Source: G963556115 sp963678205 (GTDB lineage Bacteria; Planctomycetota; SZUA-567). From it: a stretch of 64,000 nt of DNA. The notes beneath the pieces are model-generated. The model saw only the letters and a list, made by a program, of their open reading frames with translations. It ran no database searches and was not told the origin of the DNA. The stretch lies in assembly GCA_963678205.1 (NCBI GenBank), contig OY782760.1, positions 1,922,001-1,986,000 on the forward strand, read 5' to 3'. Below, piece after piece: positions 8,267 to 16,164 of this stretch (positions are counted from its first letter, which is position 1; every line of letters begins with the position of its first letter). Position numbers and translations under genes: made by a program.

Positions 8267-8450
8267 TTATTGTTTATAGAACATAGCTGCTAGGGTAGCG
8301 AGGGCACAGATTGTGGTCATGCTGGCTACCTAGTTGGCGCGAGAGTTTTTGCTTGAGTGGTACGCTCCAATATGGGAGTCGAGTTTGTGGTGCAGGTCTT
8401 TGATCTTTTCGCTCTGGCTGTTGATATGGGCTATGAGGTGTGTGCAAGGT
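8267..8450 (-). pseudogene. Small phage membrane-protein relic
   Basis: Read on the minus strand, an open frame gives HINSQSEKIKDLHHKLDSHI, then an in-frame TAG, then MTTICALATLAAMFYKQ before TAA at 8267-8269. A short coiled helix followed by one membrane span is the layout of small phage proteins near lysis genes (XhlA-like). There is no start codon and one internal stop. Its base composition matches the terminase gene beside it. Confidence 0.35.
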
Positions 8451-8518
8451 GTTTTCTATGCGGAAGCGGTAAAGTCTGCACTGGGAAAGAGTGAAAACCA
8501 CTGCTTACTGCGAGATAG

Positions 8519-8693
8519 GCTGCTGTGCTTATTGGTATCGGTAGGTCTACTTGGTACAGTATGAAGGCGGAAGGGAAAGTTCCTGTGCTAATTGAAAATA
8601 GGGGAACGTGTACTCTGGTATAGGGAAGAGATTCTGGAGTGGGTAAAGGCTGGCTGTCATGATCAGTACAGCTGGAAAAGCAAATCTTGCTGA
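8519..8693 (+). pseudogene. Excisionase/AlpA-like HTH relic, frameshifted
   Basis: One frame gives AAVLIGIGRSTWYSMKAEGK followed by VPVLIE. After a one-base shift near 8617 it continues LWYREEILEWVKAG to a TGA at 8691-8693. Together these match the MerR-like winged helix of phage excisionases and AlpA regulators (HTH with GIGRSTWY, then W-x-xEE-x-x-W-V-x-AG). The frameshift and missing start indicate a relic. It supports a former integrative element here. Confidence 0.55.
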
Positions 8694-8757
8694 AGGTTAT
8701 TAGTGTTGAATCTATAATTGTTTAGAGTATAGTAGACTCAAAGATTGGGGATAATAT

Positions 8758-9309
8758 ATGGGTGAAAAGAATAAACAAGTAATTGTTGTAGATTATGACC
8801 CTAAATGGGAGCATGAATTTAATAATATTAAGAGATTTTTGTGCTTTAGTCCTGTATTAGCTAGTCTACAAATAGAGCATATTGGTAGTACTTCTGTAGT
8901 AGGATTGGCAGCAAAACCTATTATAGATATAGATGTTATTGTAAATGAACAGGATAAACAAAAGGCTCATGATGCTATTTGTGCTCTTGGGTATACACAT
9001 TTGGGTGATTTAGGAATTATTGGTAGAGAAGCATATAGATTTCAGGGTAAAAAGGTATTTATGAAGCATAATTTATATCTTTGCTTAGAAGATTCTCTTG
9101 CAATAAAGAATCACTTGAATTGGAGAAACTACTTACGTTCATCAAAAGAAGCCTGTGAGGAATATGCCAGATTAAAAAAAGATTTGGCAATACGATTTTC
9201 TGATGATGTTGATAAATACTGTATAGCAAAAACAGGATTTATTACTAATGGTCTGGCTAAATTTCTTCCAGAGTGTGATATTAATATGATTAAAGAGCAG
9301 AATTCATGA
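8758..9309 (+). CDS. GrpB family (UPF0157) nucleotidyltransferase-fold protein
   Basis: A 183-residue protein with the GrpB signature: VDYDPKWEHEF near residue 11, IEHIGSTSVVGLAAKPIIDI around 39-58, a GYTHLG segment, and KHNLYLC with LRWRDYLR-like LNWRNYLRS. The family has a nucleotidyltransferase fold with GSTS and DxD-like residues. Its biochemical role is not well defined, and some members occur fused to CoaE. Start ATG 8758 follows TTGGGG. It stands alone between phage relics and tRNA-Leu and is probably a recently acquired single gene. Confidence 0.85.
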   Translation: MGEKNKQVIVVDYDPKWEHEFNNIKRFLCFSPVLASLQIEHIGSTSVVGLAAKPIIDIDVIVNEQDKQKAHDAICALGYTHLGDLGIIGREAYRFQGKKVFMKHNLYLCLEDSLAIKNHLNWRNYLRSSKEACEEYARLKKDLAIRFSDDVDKYCIAKTGFITNGLAKFLPECDINMIKEQNS

Positions 9310-9330
9310 AAAAGTGGTTGTGATATAAAG

Positions 9331-9356
9331 AAAAACACTGTAAAAGACAGTATTTT
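9331..9356 (-). terminator. Terminator for tRNA-Leu
   Basis: Read on the minus strand, AAATACTGT and ACAGTGTTT form a 9-bp stem (one T-G pair) around a 5-nt loop, running into GTTTTTC. It lies 38 bases after the tRNA 3' end. On the plus strand it could also end grpB transcription. Confidence 0.55.
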
Positions 9357-9393
9357 AGGTGATGCTAATAGTCTTGATTTTAATGATACAGAT

Positions 9394-9479
9394 TGGTGCC
9401 GGGGGGGGGATTTGAACCCCCACACCCGTGAAGATAAGAGATTTTGAATCTCTCGCGTCTGCCATTCCGCCACCCCGGC
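9394..9479 (-). tRNA. tRNA-Leu (anticodon CAA)
   Basis: The cloverleaf is clear. The acceptor GCCGGGG pairs with CCCCGGC. The D-arm contains GGCGGAATGGCAGACGC. The anticodon stem GAGA/TCTC encloses loop TTCAAAA, giving anticodon CAA (reads UUG). A long class II variable arm precedes the T-arm with GTTCAAATC. CCA is encoded at the 3' end. The 3' end faces the phage and IS-rich region, the usual geometry for an island integrated at a tRNA. Confidence 0.97.
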
Positions 9480-9567
9480 ATCATTTTTAATATGTTCAAA
9501 CATTCTATGGATTGAGTATAAAATGTCAACTGTTTTGATTGGTTTTTTATGTTTATATGTTTAATTA

Positions 9568-10329
9568 TTATAAAAATAATAGTTTTAGGCACGCAGCTAC
9601 TGCTAAAACTTTGATTATAAGTTTGAATGCTTTCTCTGGCATCTTTTTTAGAAGTTTATAGCCAATTAAAAATCCCACTAATATTGCTGGTATTATATAC
9701 AAGTCCATTTTAAAAGAAGTCAGAGTGATATTACCCAGATCAATATGAAATGGTACCTTTAATGAATTGAGCGCTAAAAATATCCATGAGCGTACTCCCA
9801 TGAACTCTTCCTTGTTAATACCTAAGTAAAGTAGATACAATACCATAACCGGACCGGCAGCATTTGCGAGCATTGAGGTACAGCCACCAAGAAAGGCCAG
9901 TGTAATCATGACATATTTATTGTGTCTAGAGCTTGCTTCATTATTTCGCCTAGCTTGCCATTCAGAGAAGAGTAACATTGCAAGTACAATAAAGCCAATC
10001 AATTTTTTAAGATTCGAATCGCTTATAGGGCATACTTTTAGTATCGTGTAGCCAGCAATGACACCTATTGCAATTAATGGTATCGCTTTTAGGACTTCTT
10101 TAACGATTACGCTTTTTCTATAAAAAGTGATTCCTAAAATATCGCCACATATTAAAAGTGGAAGTAGTATGCCAACAGATTTTGCTGCTGGGAAGATGCT
10201 TGCCATTGTTGGAACTGCTAGAATACCAATTCCGGCAATTCCACCTTTTTCAAGACCTATTATTAGACCTGCCAAGGCAAAAAGTAACCAACCCAGTTGT
10301 GGATCAATAATAAATGGTTCTGTAATCAT
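9568..10329 (-). CDS. TauE/SafE family membrane permease
   Basis: A 253-residue polytopic protein with about seven or eight predicted spans. It has the family's two half repeats: an early GLIIGLEKGGIAGIGILAVP segment (residues 16-35) and a second half with LGGCTSMLANAAGPVMVLYL (about 147-166). TauE/SafE (DUF81) proteins are proposed sulfite, sulfonate or organic-acid exporters in the inner membrane. Substrate is unknown here. Start ATG 10329 follows AAGAAG. It is not obviously in an operon with nfo (130-base gap). Confidence 0.85.
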   Translation of the reverse strand: MITEPFIIDPQLGWLLFALAGLIIGLEKGGIAGIGILAVPTMASIFPAAKSVGILLPLLICGDILGITFYRKSVIVKEVLKAIPLIAIGVIAGYTILKVCPISDSNLKKLIGFIVLAMLLFSEWQARRNNEASSRHNKYVMITLAFLGGCTSMLANAAGPVMVLYLLYLGINKEEFMGVRSWIFLALNSLKVPFHIDLGNITLTSFKMDLYIIPAILVGFLIGYKLLKKMPEKAFKLIIKVLAVAACLKLLFL

Positions 10330-10459
10330 AATCTTCTTTCTTGTTATTCATTGGCTAAAAGGTTCTGATTGTTTTATATCCAACTATATTTGATAGCAGA
10401 TATTGTATGCAAATTAAAATATAAATCACGTGTTTATTAGAGGATTATTGGAAAAAGTG

Positions 10460-11311
10460 TTATTTCTTTAGTGCCAATTTTCTGGCTACAGCGAGATTTC
10501 CTTTATCATCCCTGTCTTTATTAATTGGTGTTTCGAGGATAATCGGGAGGTTTTTTGTGTATTTAGATGTAAGTATATTATGCATACCGTTTTGACCGAT
10601 ATTTCCTAAACCAATATGCTGATGACGATCTTTGCCACCATCAAGCCCAAATAGGCTGTCATTCAGGTGAATTAATTTGACTGCTCCTTTGTATAGTTTT
10701 TTTTCAATTGCAGCACAAAATTTGTTGAATATTTTTTGATCTCTGACGTCAATTCCGCTTGCAAAAGCGTGACAGGTATCAAAGCATATACCTATTTTAT
10801 CCTTTCCTAGTTGGCAGGCTGAATACAGGTCTGTTAGCTCTTGGACAGATCTTCCAATTGTGTTGCCACCACCAGCAGTATTCTCAAACAGCCATATTGG
10901 ACCGTCTGGTATATTTTCGGTTATTTCTCTTATTGCAGTGCTTATCTGGCTCAGACCGTTTTCAACTCCACTGTTTTTGTGGCTTCCAGGGTGTAACACC
11001 AAATAGTCAGCACTGATATCCTTTGCAGCTTGATATTGCAGCTTGATATGGTCTGTCGCTTTTCTATGTGCGTCGCTTTCAGGGTTGGCTAGATTTGGGA
11101 GGTAGGTCGCATGTACTGTAATGGGGCCTAATTTTTTTTTACTATTTATTCTTTTAAAATTATCGCTCTGCTCTGGGGTAATTGTTGGAACAGCCCAAGA
11201 ACGCGGATTGCTGACAAATAATTGAAACGTATCGCACCCGAGAGCTTCTGCTCGTTCGGGTGCTTTGTCAATTCCTCCAGCGATAGATACATGTACGCCA
11301 AACTTTTGCAT
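10460..11311 (-). CDS. nfo: Endonuclease IV (AP endonuclease)
   Basis: A 283-residue TIM-barrel enzyme that cuts 5' to abasic sites in base excision repair using three zinc ions. The start reads FGVHVSIAGGIDKAPERA, and zinc-ligand segments are visible: VLHPGSH, FENTAGGGNTIG, GICFDTCHAFASG, HLNDSLFGLDGGKDRHQHIG, and PIILETP near the end. Length is normal. Start ATG 11311 follows AGGA. It is 23 bases after pyrE on the same strand, so probably co-transcribed. Confidence 0.96.
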   Translation of the reverse strand: MQKFGVHVSIAGGIDKAPERAEALGCDTFQLFVSNPRSWAVPTITPEQSDNFKRINSKKKLGPITVHATYLPNLANPESDAHRKATDHIKLQYQAAKDISADYLVLHPGSHKNSGVENGLSQISTAIREITENIPDGPIWLFENTAGGGNTIGRSVQELTDLYSACQLGKDKIGICFDTCHAFASGIDVRDQKIFNKFCAAIEKKLYKGAVKLIHLNDSLFGLDGGKDRHQHIGLGNIGQNGMHNILTSKYTKNLPIILETPINKDRDDKGNLAVARKLALKK

Positions 11312-11334
11312 GTATTGTCCTGATCCTTTATTTT

Positions 11335-11877
11335 CTAGAGTAAATCATCCTTTGTAAAGATGGAATATAGCTTGAATCCTTTTTCAGCAAGTGCTTCTTC
11401 ACCGCCGTCTAGTCTGTCAACAAGCGCGAATACGCCAACTACTTCAACATCAGGACAGGTCTCAAGTACTCTGTCAATTGCTTTGATTGAGCTGCCTCCA
11501 GTAGTAACAACATCTTCTAGGATCGCAATTTTGTCACCAGCCTTTAGCTCCGGCCCTTCAATCCATTGACCTGTACCATGTCCTTTAGGTTCTTTACGAA
11601 CAATAAAACCTTCATATGGAGTACCAGTGTCAAAACTCATTGCGGTAACAGCACCAATCATAGCGTCGGCACCAAGGGTCATTCCGCCTACACGGTTGAT
11701 CTCTTTACTTTTTAGCATATCAAGTAGAATTTTTGCTGTAAGATTGAGTCCTTCTGCTCTGAGAGTAGAAGTCTTACCATTGAAGTAGAAGTCGCTTGTT
11801 TTTCCAGAAGCGAGAACAAATTCTCCCCGTAAAAAATCAATTTGAGTTTTTAGCTTTTCTTTCCATTCGTTGATCAT
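11335..11877 (-). CDS. pyrE: Orotate phosphoribosyltransferase
   Basis: It converts orotate and PRPP to OMP in pyrimidine synthesis. The protein has about 180 residues and carries the PRPP-binding motif ILEDVVTTGGSS and the YEGFIVRKEPKGHGTG loop with its catalytic Lys/His. Start ATG 11877 is chosen because AGGAG sits 6 bases upstream. A longer reading from 11940 would add 21 residues with no ribosome site. It heads a pyrE-nfo pair. Confidence 0.95.
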   Translation of the reverse strand: MINEWKEKLKTQIDFLRGEFVLASGKTSDFYFNGKTSTLRAEGLNLTAKILLDMLKSKEINRVGGMTLGADAMIGAVTAMSFDTGTPYEGFIVRKEPKGHGTGQWIEGPELKAGDKIAILEDVVTTGGSSIKAIDRVLETCPDVEVVGVFALVDRLDGGEEALAEKGFKLYSIFTKDDLL

Positions 11878-12098
11878 ATTTTCTCCTATAGAGGTCAGCT
11901 CCGCAATAAAATTAAGATTCTTTGTTATTTTGCAGGGCATATTATATTAAAGATTTTATAAAAAGGCTATGATGTTTAAAAAATATTTTAAATTAAAACA
12001 CCAAAATAAAGGATAAAATAGTATAAGTTTTTTGTCTGTAATATGTTGTGTGTTAATATATTTTTTTTTGGAATGAGCGTGATATTGGCTGAAAAATA

Positions 12099-12127
12099 TT
12101 GACATAATATGTAAAATGATATATTCT
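12099..12127 (+). promoter_or_regulatory. Sigma-70-type promoter
   Basis: TTGACA at 12099-12104, a 17-base spacer, then TATTCT at 12122-12127. The -35 box is perfect. No gene follows for more than 300 bases, but a strong terminator lies about 110 bases downstream. Confidence 0.5.
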
Positions 12128-12133
12128 TACTAA

Positions 12134-12281
12134 TATAACATTTGTATGGCGTTTATAGCATTATAAGTAGACTGCGTTCAGTGTTAGTTTGAGACTTCCC
12201 CCTATTATAGTTTTAAACTGTATCGCTGTAATGTTGGAGTCCCTTCTAAATTACCCCCTTAGAAGGGACTCGTTTTATATA
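12134..12281 (+). ncRNA. Candidate small RNA of about 145 nt
   Basis: The segment between the promoter at 12099-12127 and the terminator at 12237-12278 has no open frame with a ribosome site and no recognisable RNA family. It is not 6S, tmRNA or SRP as far as I can tell. Its 3' part is the 13-bp terminator stem with the loop ATTACCCCC. Upstream it has another C-rich single-stranded-looking run (CTTCCCCCTATT). C-rich loops are typical of RNAs that pair with Shine-Dalgarno sequences. Existence is inferred only from promoter and terminator spacing. Confidence 0.4.
12237..12278 (+). terminator. Rho-independent terminator
   Basis: GAGTCCCTTCTAA at 12237-12249 pairs perfectly with 12259-12271 (13 bp) around a 9-base loop, followed by GTTTTATA. 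No protein gene lies upstream on this strand, so it probably ends a small RNA. Confidence 0.75.
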
Positions 12282-12368
12282 TAAATTCTGATAATTAATT
12301 TTAAGGATTAAATAGTAGTATATTAAAAAGGCCAAATTTACGAAAAAAAGCTTGCCTTTTTTGGTGAT

Positions 12369-12405
12369 TTATGATTACTTATTATATATTAATAAGTAAT
12401 CATAA
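12369..12405. repeat. Perfect 16-bp inverted repeat upstream of the binding-protein gene
   Basis: TTATGATTACTTATTA at 12369-12384 is exactly inverted at 12390-12405 around a 5-base loop, ending 60 bases before the start codon at 12466. There is no G+C and no U-run, so it is more likely an operator for a dimeric regulator or an RNA leader hairpin than a terminator. A separate AAAAAGGC / GCCTTTTT pair lies just upstream (about 12326-12359). Confidence 0.5.
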
Positions 12406-12465
12406 GAAAGTATTATATACCTTTTTAGGTGTTGTATCTTGTTTAAATATTTAGGAGATGTCATA

Positions 12466-13386
12466 ATGGGCAAAAAAGCATTTAAAATTGCGCACCTTCC
12501 GATTACCGACCACCTTGTACTTGGTGTTGCAAAGGATATGGAGAATAAGGGGCAAGTAAATCTTGAGAAATGTACTATTGAACCTATTAAGAAGGTTGGA
12601 TGGAATGAAATCGGTGATGCTCTAAGGAATAAAGAAGTAGATGGTGCGTTTATTCTTGCGCCTTTTGCAATGGAATTATTTATCTCTGGAGCTGATATTC
12701 AACTTGTGTTACTTGGGCATAAAAATGGTTCTATTATTGCCTCAAGCAATTCTAGTGGAGTAAAAACACTCGCTGACTTTAAAGGTAAAATCGTTGTATT
12801 CCCTTATCAGCTGTCTATTCATACATTGCTTTTCCATAAACTTTTAAAAGCAAAAGGTCTTGAAATGGGGCCTGGTAAGGATGTTCAGATTGAAGTTATG
12901 GCTCCAGGACAGATTCCTGAGGCCGTTGAGTGGGATGAAGAAGGTGAACTTGCTGGTTTCATTGTTGCTGAACCATTTGGAAGTCAGGTTGAAAAGATGG
13001 GTATTGGTAAAGTTATGGCGTTATCAAAGGATATTTGGCCAAATCACCCTTGCTGTGTGCTTGTTATGAGAGAACCTGCTCTTGAAGATAAAGACGCTGT
13101 TCAAGAATTAATTAATACTCTTGTTCAAGCTGGTATTAATATTCAGAATAATCCTAAAGAAGCTGCTGCTGTCGGGGTTGAGTTCTTGGGTCAGGATATT
13201 GATGTTGTGGAAAAGGTTCTTACTGAGCCAGCTGATAGGATTACTACTCATGAATTAATGCCTGTTCTTGATGATCTCAAGAAGATTCAAAGCTATTTCC
13301 AAGAAAATCTGGGTAAGCTTGTAACTCCAATTGATTATGACAAGTTTGTGAATACAGCTTTTGCAGAAGCAGCAGGTGCAAAATAA
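12466..13386 (+). CDS. NrtA/ThiY-type substrate-binding protein without signal peptide
   Basis: About 306 residues with the NMT1/ThiY-like periplasmic-binding fold. Visible are FKIAHLPITDHLVLGVA at the start, GWNEIGDALRNKEVDGAFI (the family's 'D-x-A' lobe), LADFKGKIVVFPYQLSIHTL, and FIVAEPFGSQVE. Members bind nitrate, bicarbonate, sulfonates or thiamine precursors for ABC importers. The start ATG 12466 follows AGGAG at the right distance. Translation then begins with a charged, non-hydrophobic end, so no signal peptide or lipobox is present. No permease or ATPase gene is adjacent. It may be cytoplasmic, for sensing or as an enzyme. The ligand is not deducible. Confidence 0.75.
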   Translation: MGKKAFKIAHLPITDHLVLGVAKDMENKGQVNLEKCTIEPIKKVGWNEIGDALRNKEVDGAFILAPFAMELFISGADIQLVLLGHKNGSIIASSNSSGVKTLADFKGKIVVFPYQLSIHTLLFHKLLKAKGLEMGPGKDVQIEVMAPGQIPEAVEWDEEGELAGFIVAEPFGSQVEKMGIGKVMALSKDIWPNHPCCVLVMREPALEDKDAVQELINTLVQAGINIQNNPKEAAAVGVEFLGQDIDVVEKVLTEPADRITTHELMPVLDDLKKIQSYFQENLGKLVTPIDYDKFVNTAFAEAAGAK

Positions 13387-13414
13387 GTCATAATTTTTAT
13401 GTCATTTTTGTTTA

Positions 13415-13448
13415 CAGGTCGCTCTTGATTTTGAGCGACCTGTTTTCT
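13415..13448 (+). terminator. Rho-independent terminator after the binding-protein gene
   Basis: CAGGTCGCTC at 13415-13424 pairs perfectly with GAGCGACCTG at 13433-13442, then TTTTCTT. It ends the single-gene transcript from 12466. Confidence 0.85.
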
Positions 13449-13493
13449 TAAGTTTCTAGTGAATACTTTTTTGTGCTAAATATTGAAAAGTGC

Positions 13494-13522
13494 TTGGGGT
13501 TTTTTTGAAAAAAAGCTATAAT
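13494..13522 (+). promoter_or_regulatory. Sigma-70-type promoter for the acidic repeat gene
   Basis: TTGGGG at 13494-13499, a 17-base spacer, and a perfect TATAAT at 13517-13522. The next gene start is about 200 bases downstream, which would leave a long leader. Confidence 0.45.
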
Positions 13523-13729
13523 AGCACTGTTCTAGTGTTGTTAAATTATCCTTTGGTGCTGAATTTATAAATATAAAGTATTTTATACTGAAGGTTTCCA
13601 GGCTAAAGTCGATTATGATAGTGCATAATTGAGTGATTATGATTAAATTTTACTAGTATATTCTTTAAATTGAAAATCTGCGAGGATGTAGATTTTACTC
13701 TGTTGGTAGGTGAAAAAAAGGAATTGTTG

Positions 13730-16132
13730 ATGCGGCAGAGTCGGGTAATTGACAGTATTTTTGAAGATGCAATCTTTCAACTTGAAAAAGAGTGGAAGAA
13801 TCATGCTTATGGGGACGAACTATTCCGTAATGAAAATACTAGTGTAACATCTGATAAAATAATTAACAACAAAGGTGCTGCTCAAGATGAGTTAAATAGT
13901 TATTTGGTTGAAGAGGAAGAGGATTTATCCGCGCTACTTGCAGAGTGCCGTGAGGAATTCCGTCCTTCAGAAGAATCTGAAGTTGAAGAAGAAGAGGACT
14001 TATCGGCGTTACTTGCAGAGTGTCGTGATGAGTTTCGTCCTTCAGAAGAACCTGAAGTTGAAGAGGAAGAGGACTTATCTGCGCTACTTGCAGAGTGTCG
14101 TGAGGAATTCCGTCCTTCAGAAGAATCTGAAGTTGAAGAGGAAGAGGACTTATCTGCGCTGCTTGCAGAGTGCCGTGAGGAATTCCGCCCTTCAGAAGAA
14201 TCTGAAGTTGAAGAAGAAGAGGACTTATCGGCGTTACTTGCAGAGTGTCGTGATGAGTTTCGTCCTTCAGAAGAACCTGAAGTTGAAGAGGAAGAGGACT
14301 TATCTGCGCTACTTGCAGAGTGTCGTGAGGAATTCCGTCCTTCAGAAGAATCTGAAGTTGAAGAGGAAGAGGACTTATCGGCGTTACTTGCAGAGTGTCG
14401 TGAGGAGTTTCGTCCTTCAGAAGAACCTGAAGTTGAAGAGGAAGAGGACTTATCTGCGCTACTTGCAGAGTGTCGTGAGGAATTCCGTCCTTCAGAAGAA
14501 TCTGAAGTTGAAGAGGAAGAGGACTTATCTGCGCTGCTTGCAGAGTGCCGTGAGGAATTCCGCCCTTCAGAAGAACCTGAAGTTGAAGAGGAAGAGGACT
14601 TATCGGCGTTACTTGCAGAGTGTCGTGAGGAATTCCGCCCTTCAGAAGAATCTGAAGTTGAAGAAGAAGAGGACTTATCTGCGCTGCTTGCAGAGTGTCG
14701 TGATGAGTTTCGTCCTTCAGAAGAATCTGAAGTTGAAGAGGAAGAGGAAGAGGACTTATCGGCGTTACTTGCAGAGTGCCGTGATGAATTTCGTCCTTCA
14801 GAAGAATCTGAAGTTGAAGAAGAAGAGGACTTATCGGCGTTACTTGCAGAGTGTCGTGAGGAATTCCGTCCTTCAGAAGAATCTGAAGTTGAAGAGGAAG
14901 AGGACTTATCTGCGCTGCTTGCAGAGTGTCGTGAGGAATTTCGCCCTTCAGATGAATCTGGTGATGTGTGTGAAGAAGATGTTGTAAATTGTGACATTGA
15001 TGAAGATGTCGTAGAATCTGATTTGTCTAGTTTTCTTGATCAGAATGATGATGTTGAATATATTGAGGCTTCTGGCTCGACTGAAAGTGCTGAATCGATA
15101 CTTGATGAGGTCTTTTTAAATGATAATTATATTGTTGATGATTTTGAGGGCAAAATTTCTATTGATAGTAGCGAGACAACTATTTCAATAAATGTTGATG
15201 GAATCAATTCTGATTCTACAGATGGATGGGCTTGTAATTCTTCAAATTGGAGTGATGGCAGCTCTGAATGGTTGATTGATTCTAGCAGTGATGTTAATGA
15301 TAAAAATATTGATGTTTGTGTTGAACCGGAGGACTATGTTGTGACAAATAATATTGATGACGATGAGTTGGATTTTGAAAATGCACCATCTGATTTTGAT
15401 TCGGATGAAGATCTTGATTCATTACTAGATGATTTAACTAGCGGTTCTTCTTTCTCCGGTTTGGGTGAGCAGGAAGAAGAAGATTTGGATAATGCTTTAA
15501 ACGAAGCGATCAGTTCTCTCAAAGAGAATGATGATTCTCTTGATCATGATTCAATTGGTAACTTGATGGAATCGGCTTTTGATATTGACAGTGAGTTTGA
15601 TGTGGAAGAAGAGGAAGCAGCCGCAGCTGATGTAACAGAACCTAATTTGAATGCATTTGAATTTGGTGATATATCTACTTTACATGAACTTGATGATGCT
15701 GGTCTAGATGATGATGACGTTGCAGAAGAAAAGTCCAAAGAATTTTTTGAAGAGCTTGACTCTGAGATAGACTCTATTATTGCAGACGATGATGAAGATA
15801 ATTTTGTGGTAGGAGTGCAGACTGTTCCTGTACCAGAACCTAGTATTCAGCTTATTGAGGATATAGAAGATGAAGATGTAGATAAAATGTTGGTAGATAT
15901 GGGCTTTGGAAGTGATGGTTTGCTTCACAATAAGTTTGGCCCTAATAAAGAAAAGTTACTTTCGCATTTGATAAATAGATTTGAGTACTTAGCAAGAAAG
16001 AAACTTGATACTTTCCCTGAAACTCAAGCAGAATTAGTAAAGAGCATTAATCTTAGGATTGAGATAGATCTAAAATTTGGTGAATATTCAACTGATGGTG
16101 AAGATGATAGCTTGTTTAATTTGGATGTTTAG
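13730..16132 (+). CDS. Large acidic repeat protein, fourteen 25-residue repeats
   Basis: About 800 residues, extremely rich in Asp, Glu and Ser. After an N-terminal region of some 60 residues come fourteen near-identical 25-residue units (VEEEEDLSALLAECREEF plus RPSEE[S/P]E). A long acidic linker follows. The C-terminus is less biased (GFGSDGLLHNKFGPNKEKLL, then RFEYLARKKLDTFPETQAEL), which looks like a small helical domain. There is no signal peptide or membrane span. Each unit holds an amphipathic LSALLAECREEF helix, so the array could be a string of binding peptides. Start ATG 13730 has AAGGA 8 bases upstream; TTG 13670 is the longer alternative without a ribosome site. I do not recognise the family. 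The next gene is also acidic. Confidence 0.8.
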   Translation: MRQSRVIDSIFEDAIFQLEKEWKNHAYGDELFRNENTSVTSDKIINNKGAAQDELNSYLVEEEEDLSALLAECREEFRPSEESEVEEEEDLSALLAECRDEFRPSEEPEVEEEEDLSALLAECREEFRPSEESEVEEEEDLSALLAECREEFRPSEESEVEEEEDLSALLAECRDEFRPSEEPEVEEEEDLSALLAECREEFRPSEESEVEEEEDLSALLAECREEFRPSEEPEVEEEEDLSALLAECREEFRPSEESEVEEEEDLSALLAECREEFRPSEEPEVEEEEDLSALLAECREEFRPSEESEVEEEEDLSALLAECRDEFRPSEESEVEEEEEEDLSALLAECRDEFRPSEESEVEEEEDLSALLAECREEFRPSEESEVEEEEDLSALLAECREEFRPSDESGDVCEEDVVNCDIDEDVVESDLSSFLDQNDDVEYIEASGSTESAESILDEVFLNDNYIVDDFEGKISIDSSETTISINVDGINSDSTDGWACNSSNWSDGSSEWLIDSSSDVNDKNIDVCVEPEDYVVTNNIDDDELDFENAPSDFDSDEDLDSLLDDLTSGSSFSGLGEQEEEDLDNALNEAISSLKENDDSLDHDSIGNLMESAFDIDSEFDVEEEEAAAADVTEPNLNAFEFGDISTLHELDDAGLDDDDVAEEKSKEFFEELDSEIDSIIADDDEDNFVVGVQTVPVPEPSIQLIEDIEDEDVDKMLVDMGFGSDGLLHNKFGPNKEKLLSHLINRFEYLARKKLDTFPETQAELVKSINLRIEIDLKFGEYSTDGEDDSLFNLDV
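13907..14962 (+). repeat. Tandem repeat, 14 copies of 75 bp
   Basis: In-frame repeats of 75 bp inside the acidic gene; copy 12 has 6 extra bases (two more Glu codons). Copies fall into recurring sub-types: Ser or Pro before the last Glu (PSEES/PSEEP), Glu or Asp after CR, and GCGCTA/GCGCTG/GCGTTA synonymous patterns. Copies 2-3 and 5-6 share the same sub-type order, which points to block duplications or unequal recombination rather than single-unit growth. Confidence 0.95.
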
Positions 16133-16164
16133 GCTCGTTTTAGAAATTTATGGCATAGGTTAAA

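Noticed and set aside
8334..8564. 76-codon plus-strand open frame
   Set aside because: Cys/Leu-rich with no family pattern; the true remnants here are in other frames (phage membrane protein and excisionase).
9129..9592. Two minus-strand open frames of 70-124 codons
   Set aside because: They run straight through tRNA-Leu and overlap grpB; no ribosome site.
12281..12465. TPP or other riboswitch before the NrtA/ThiY-like gene
   Set aside because: No CTGAGA/ACCTGA boxes or other known aptamer cores.
13907..14962. CRISPR array
   Set aside because: Repeats are contiguous, in frame and without unique spacers.
13900..14997. 365-residue Ser-rich open frame on the minus strand and a 359-residue basic frame on the plus strand
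   Set aside because: Both are confined to the 75-bp repeat array and mirror its period. They are shadows of the acidic protein.
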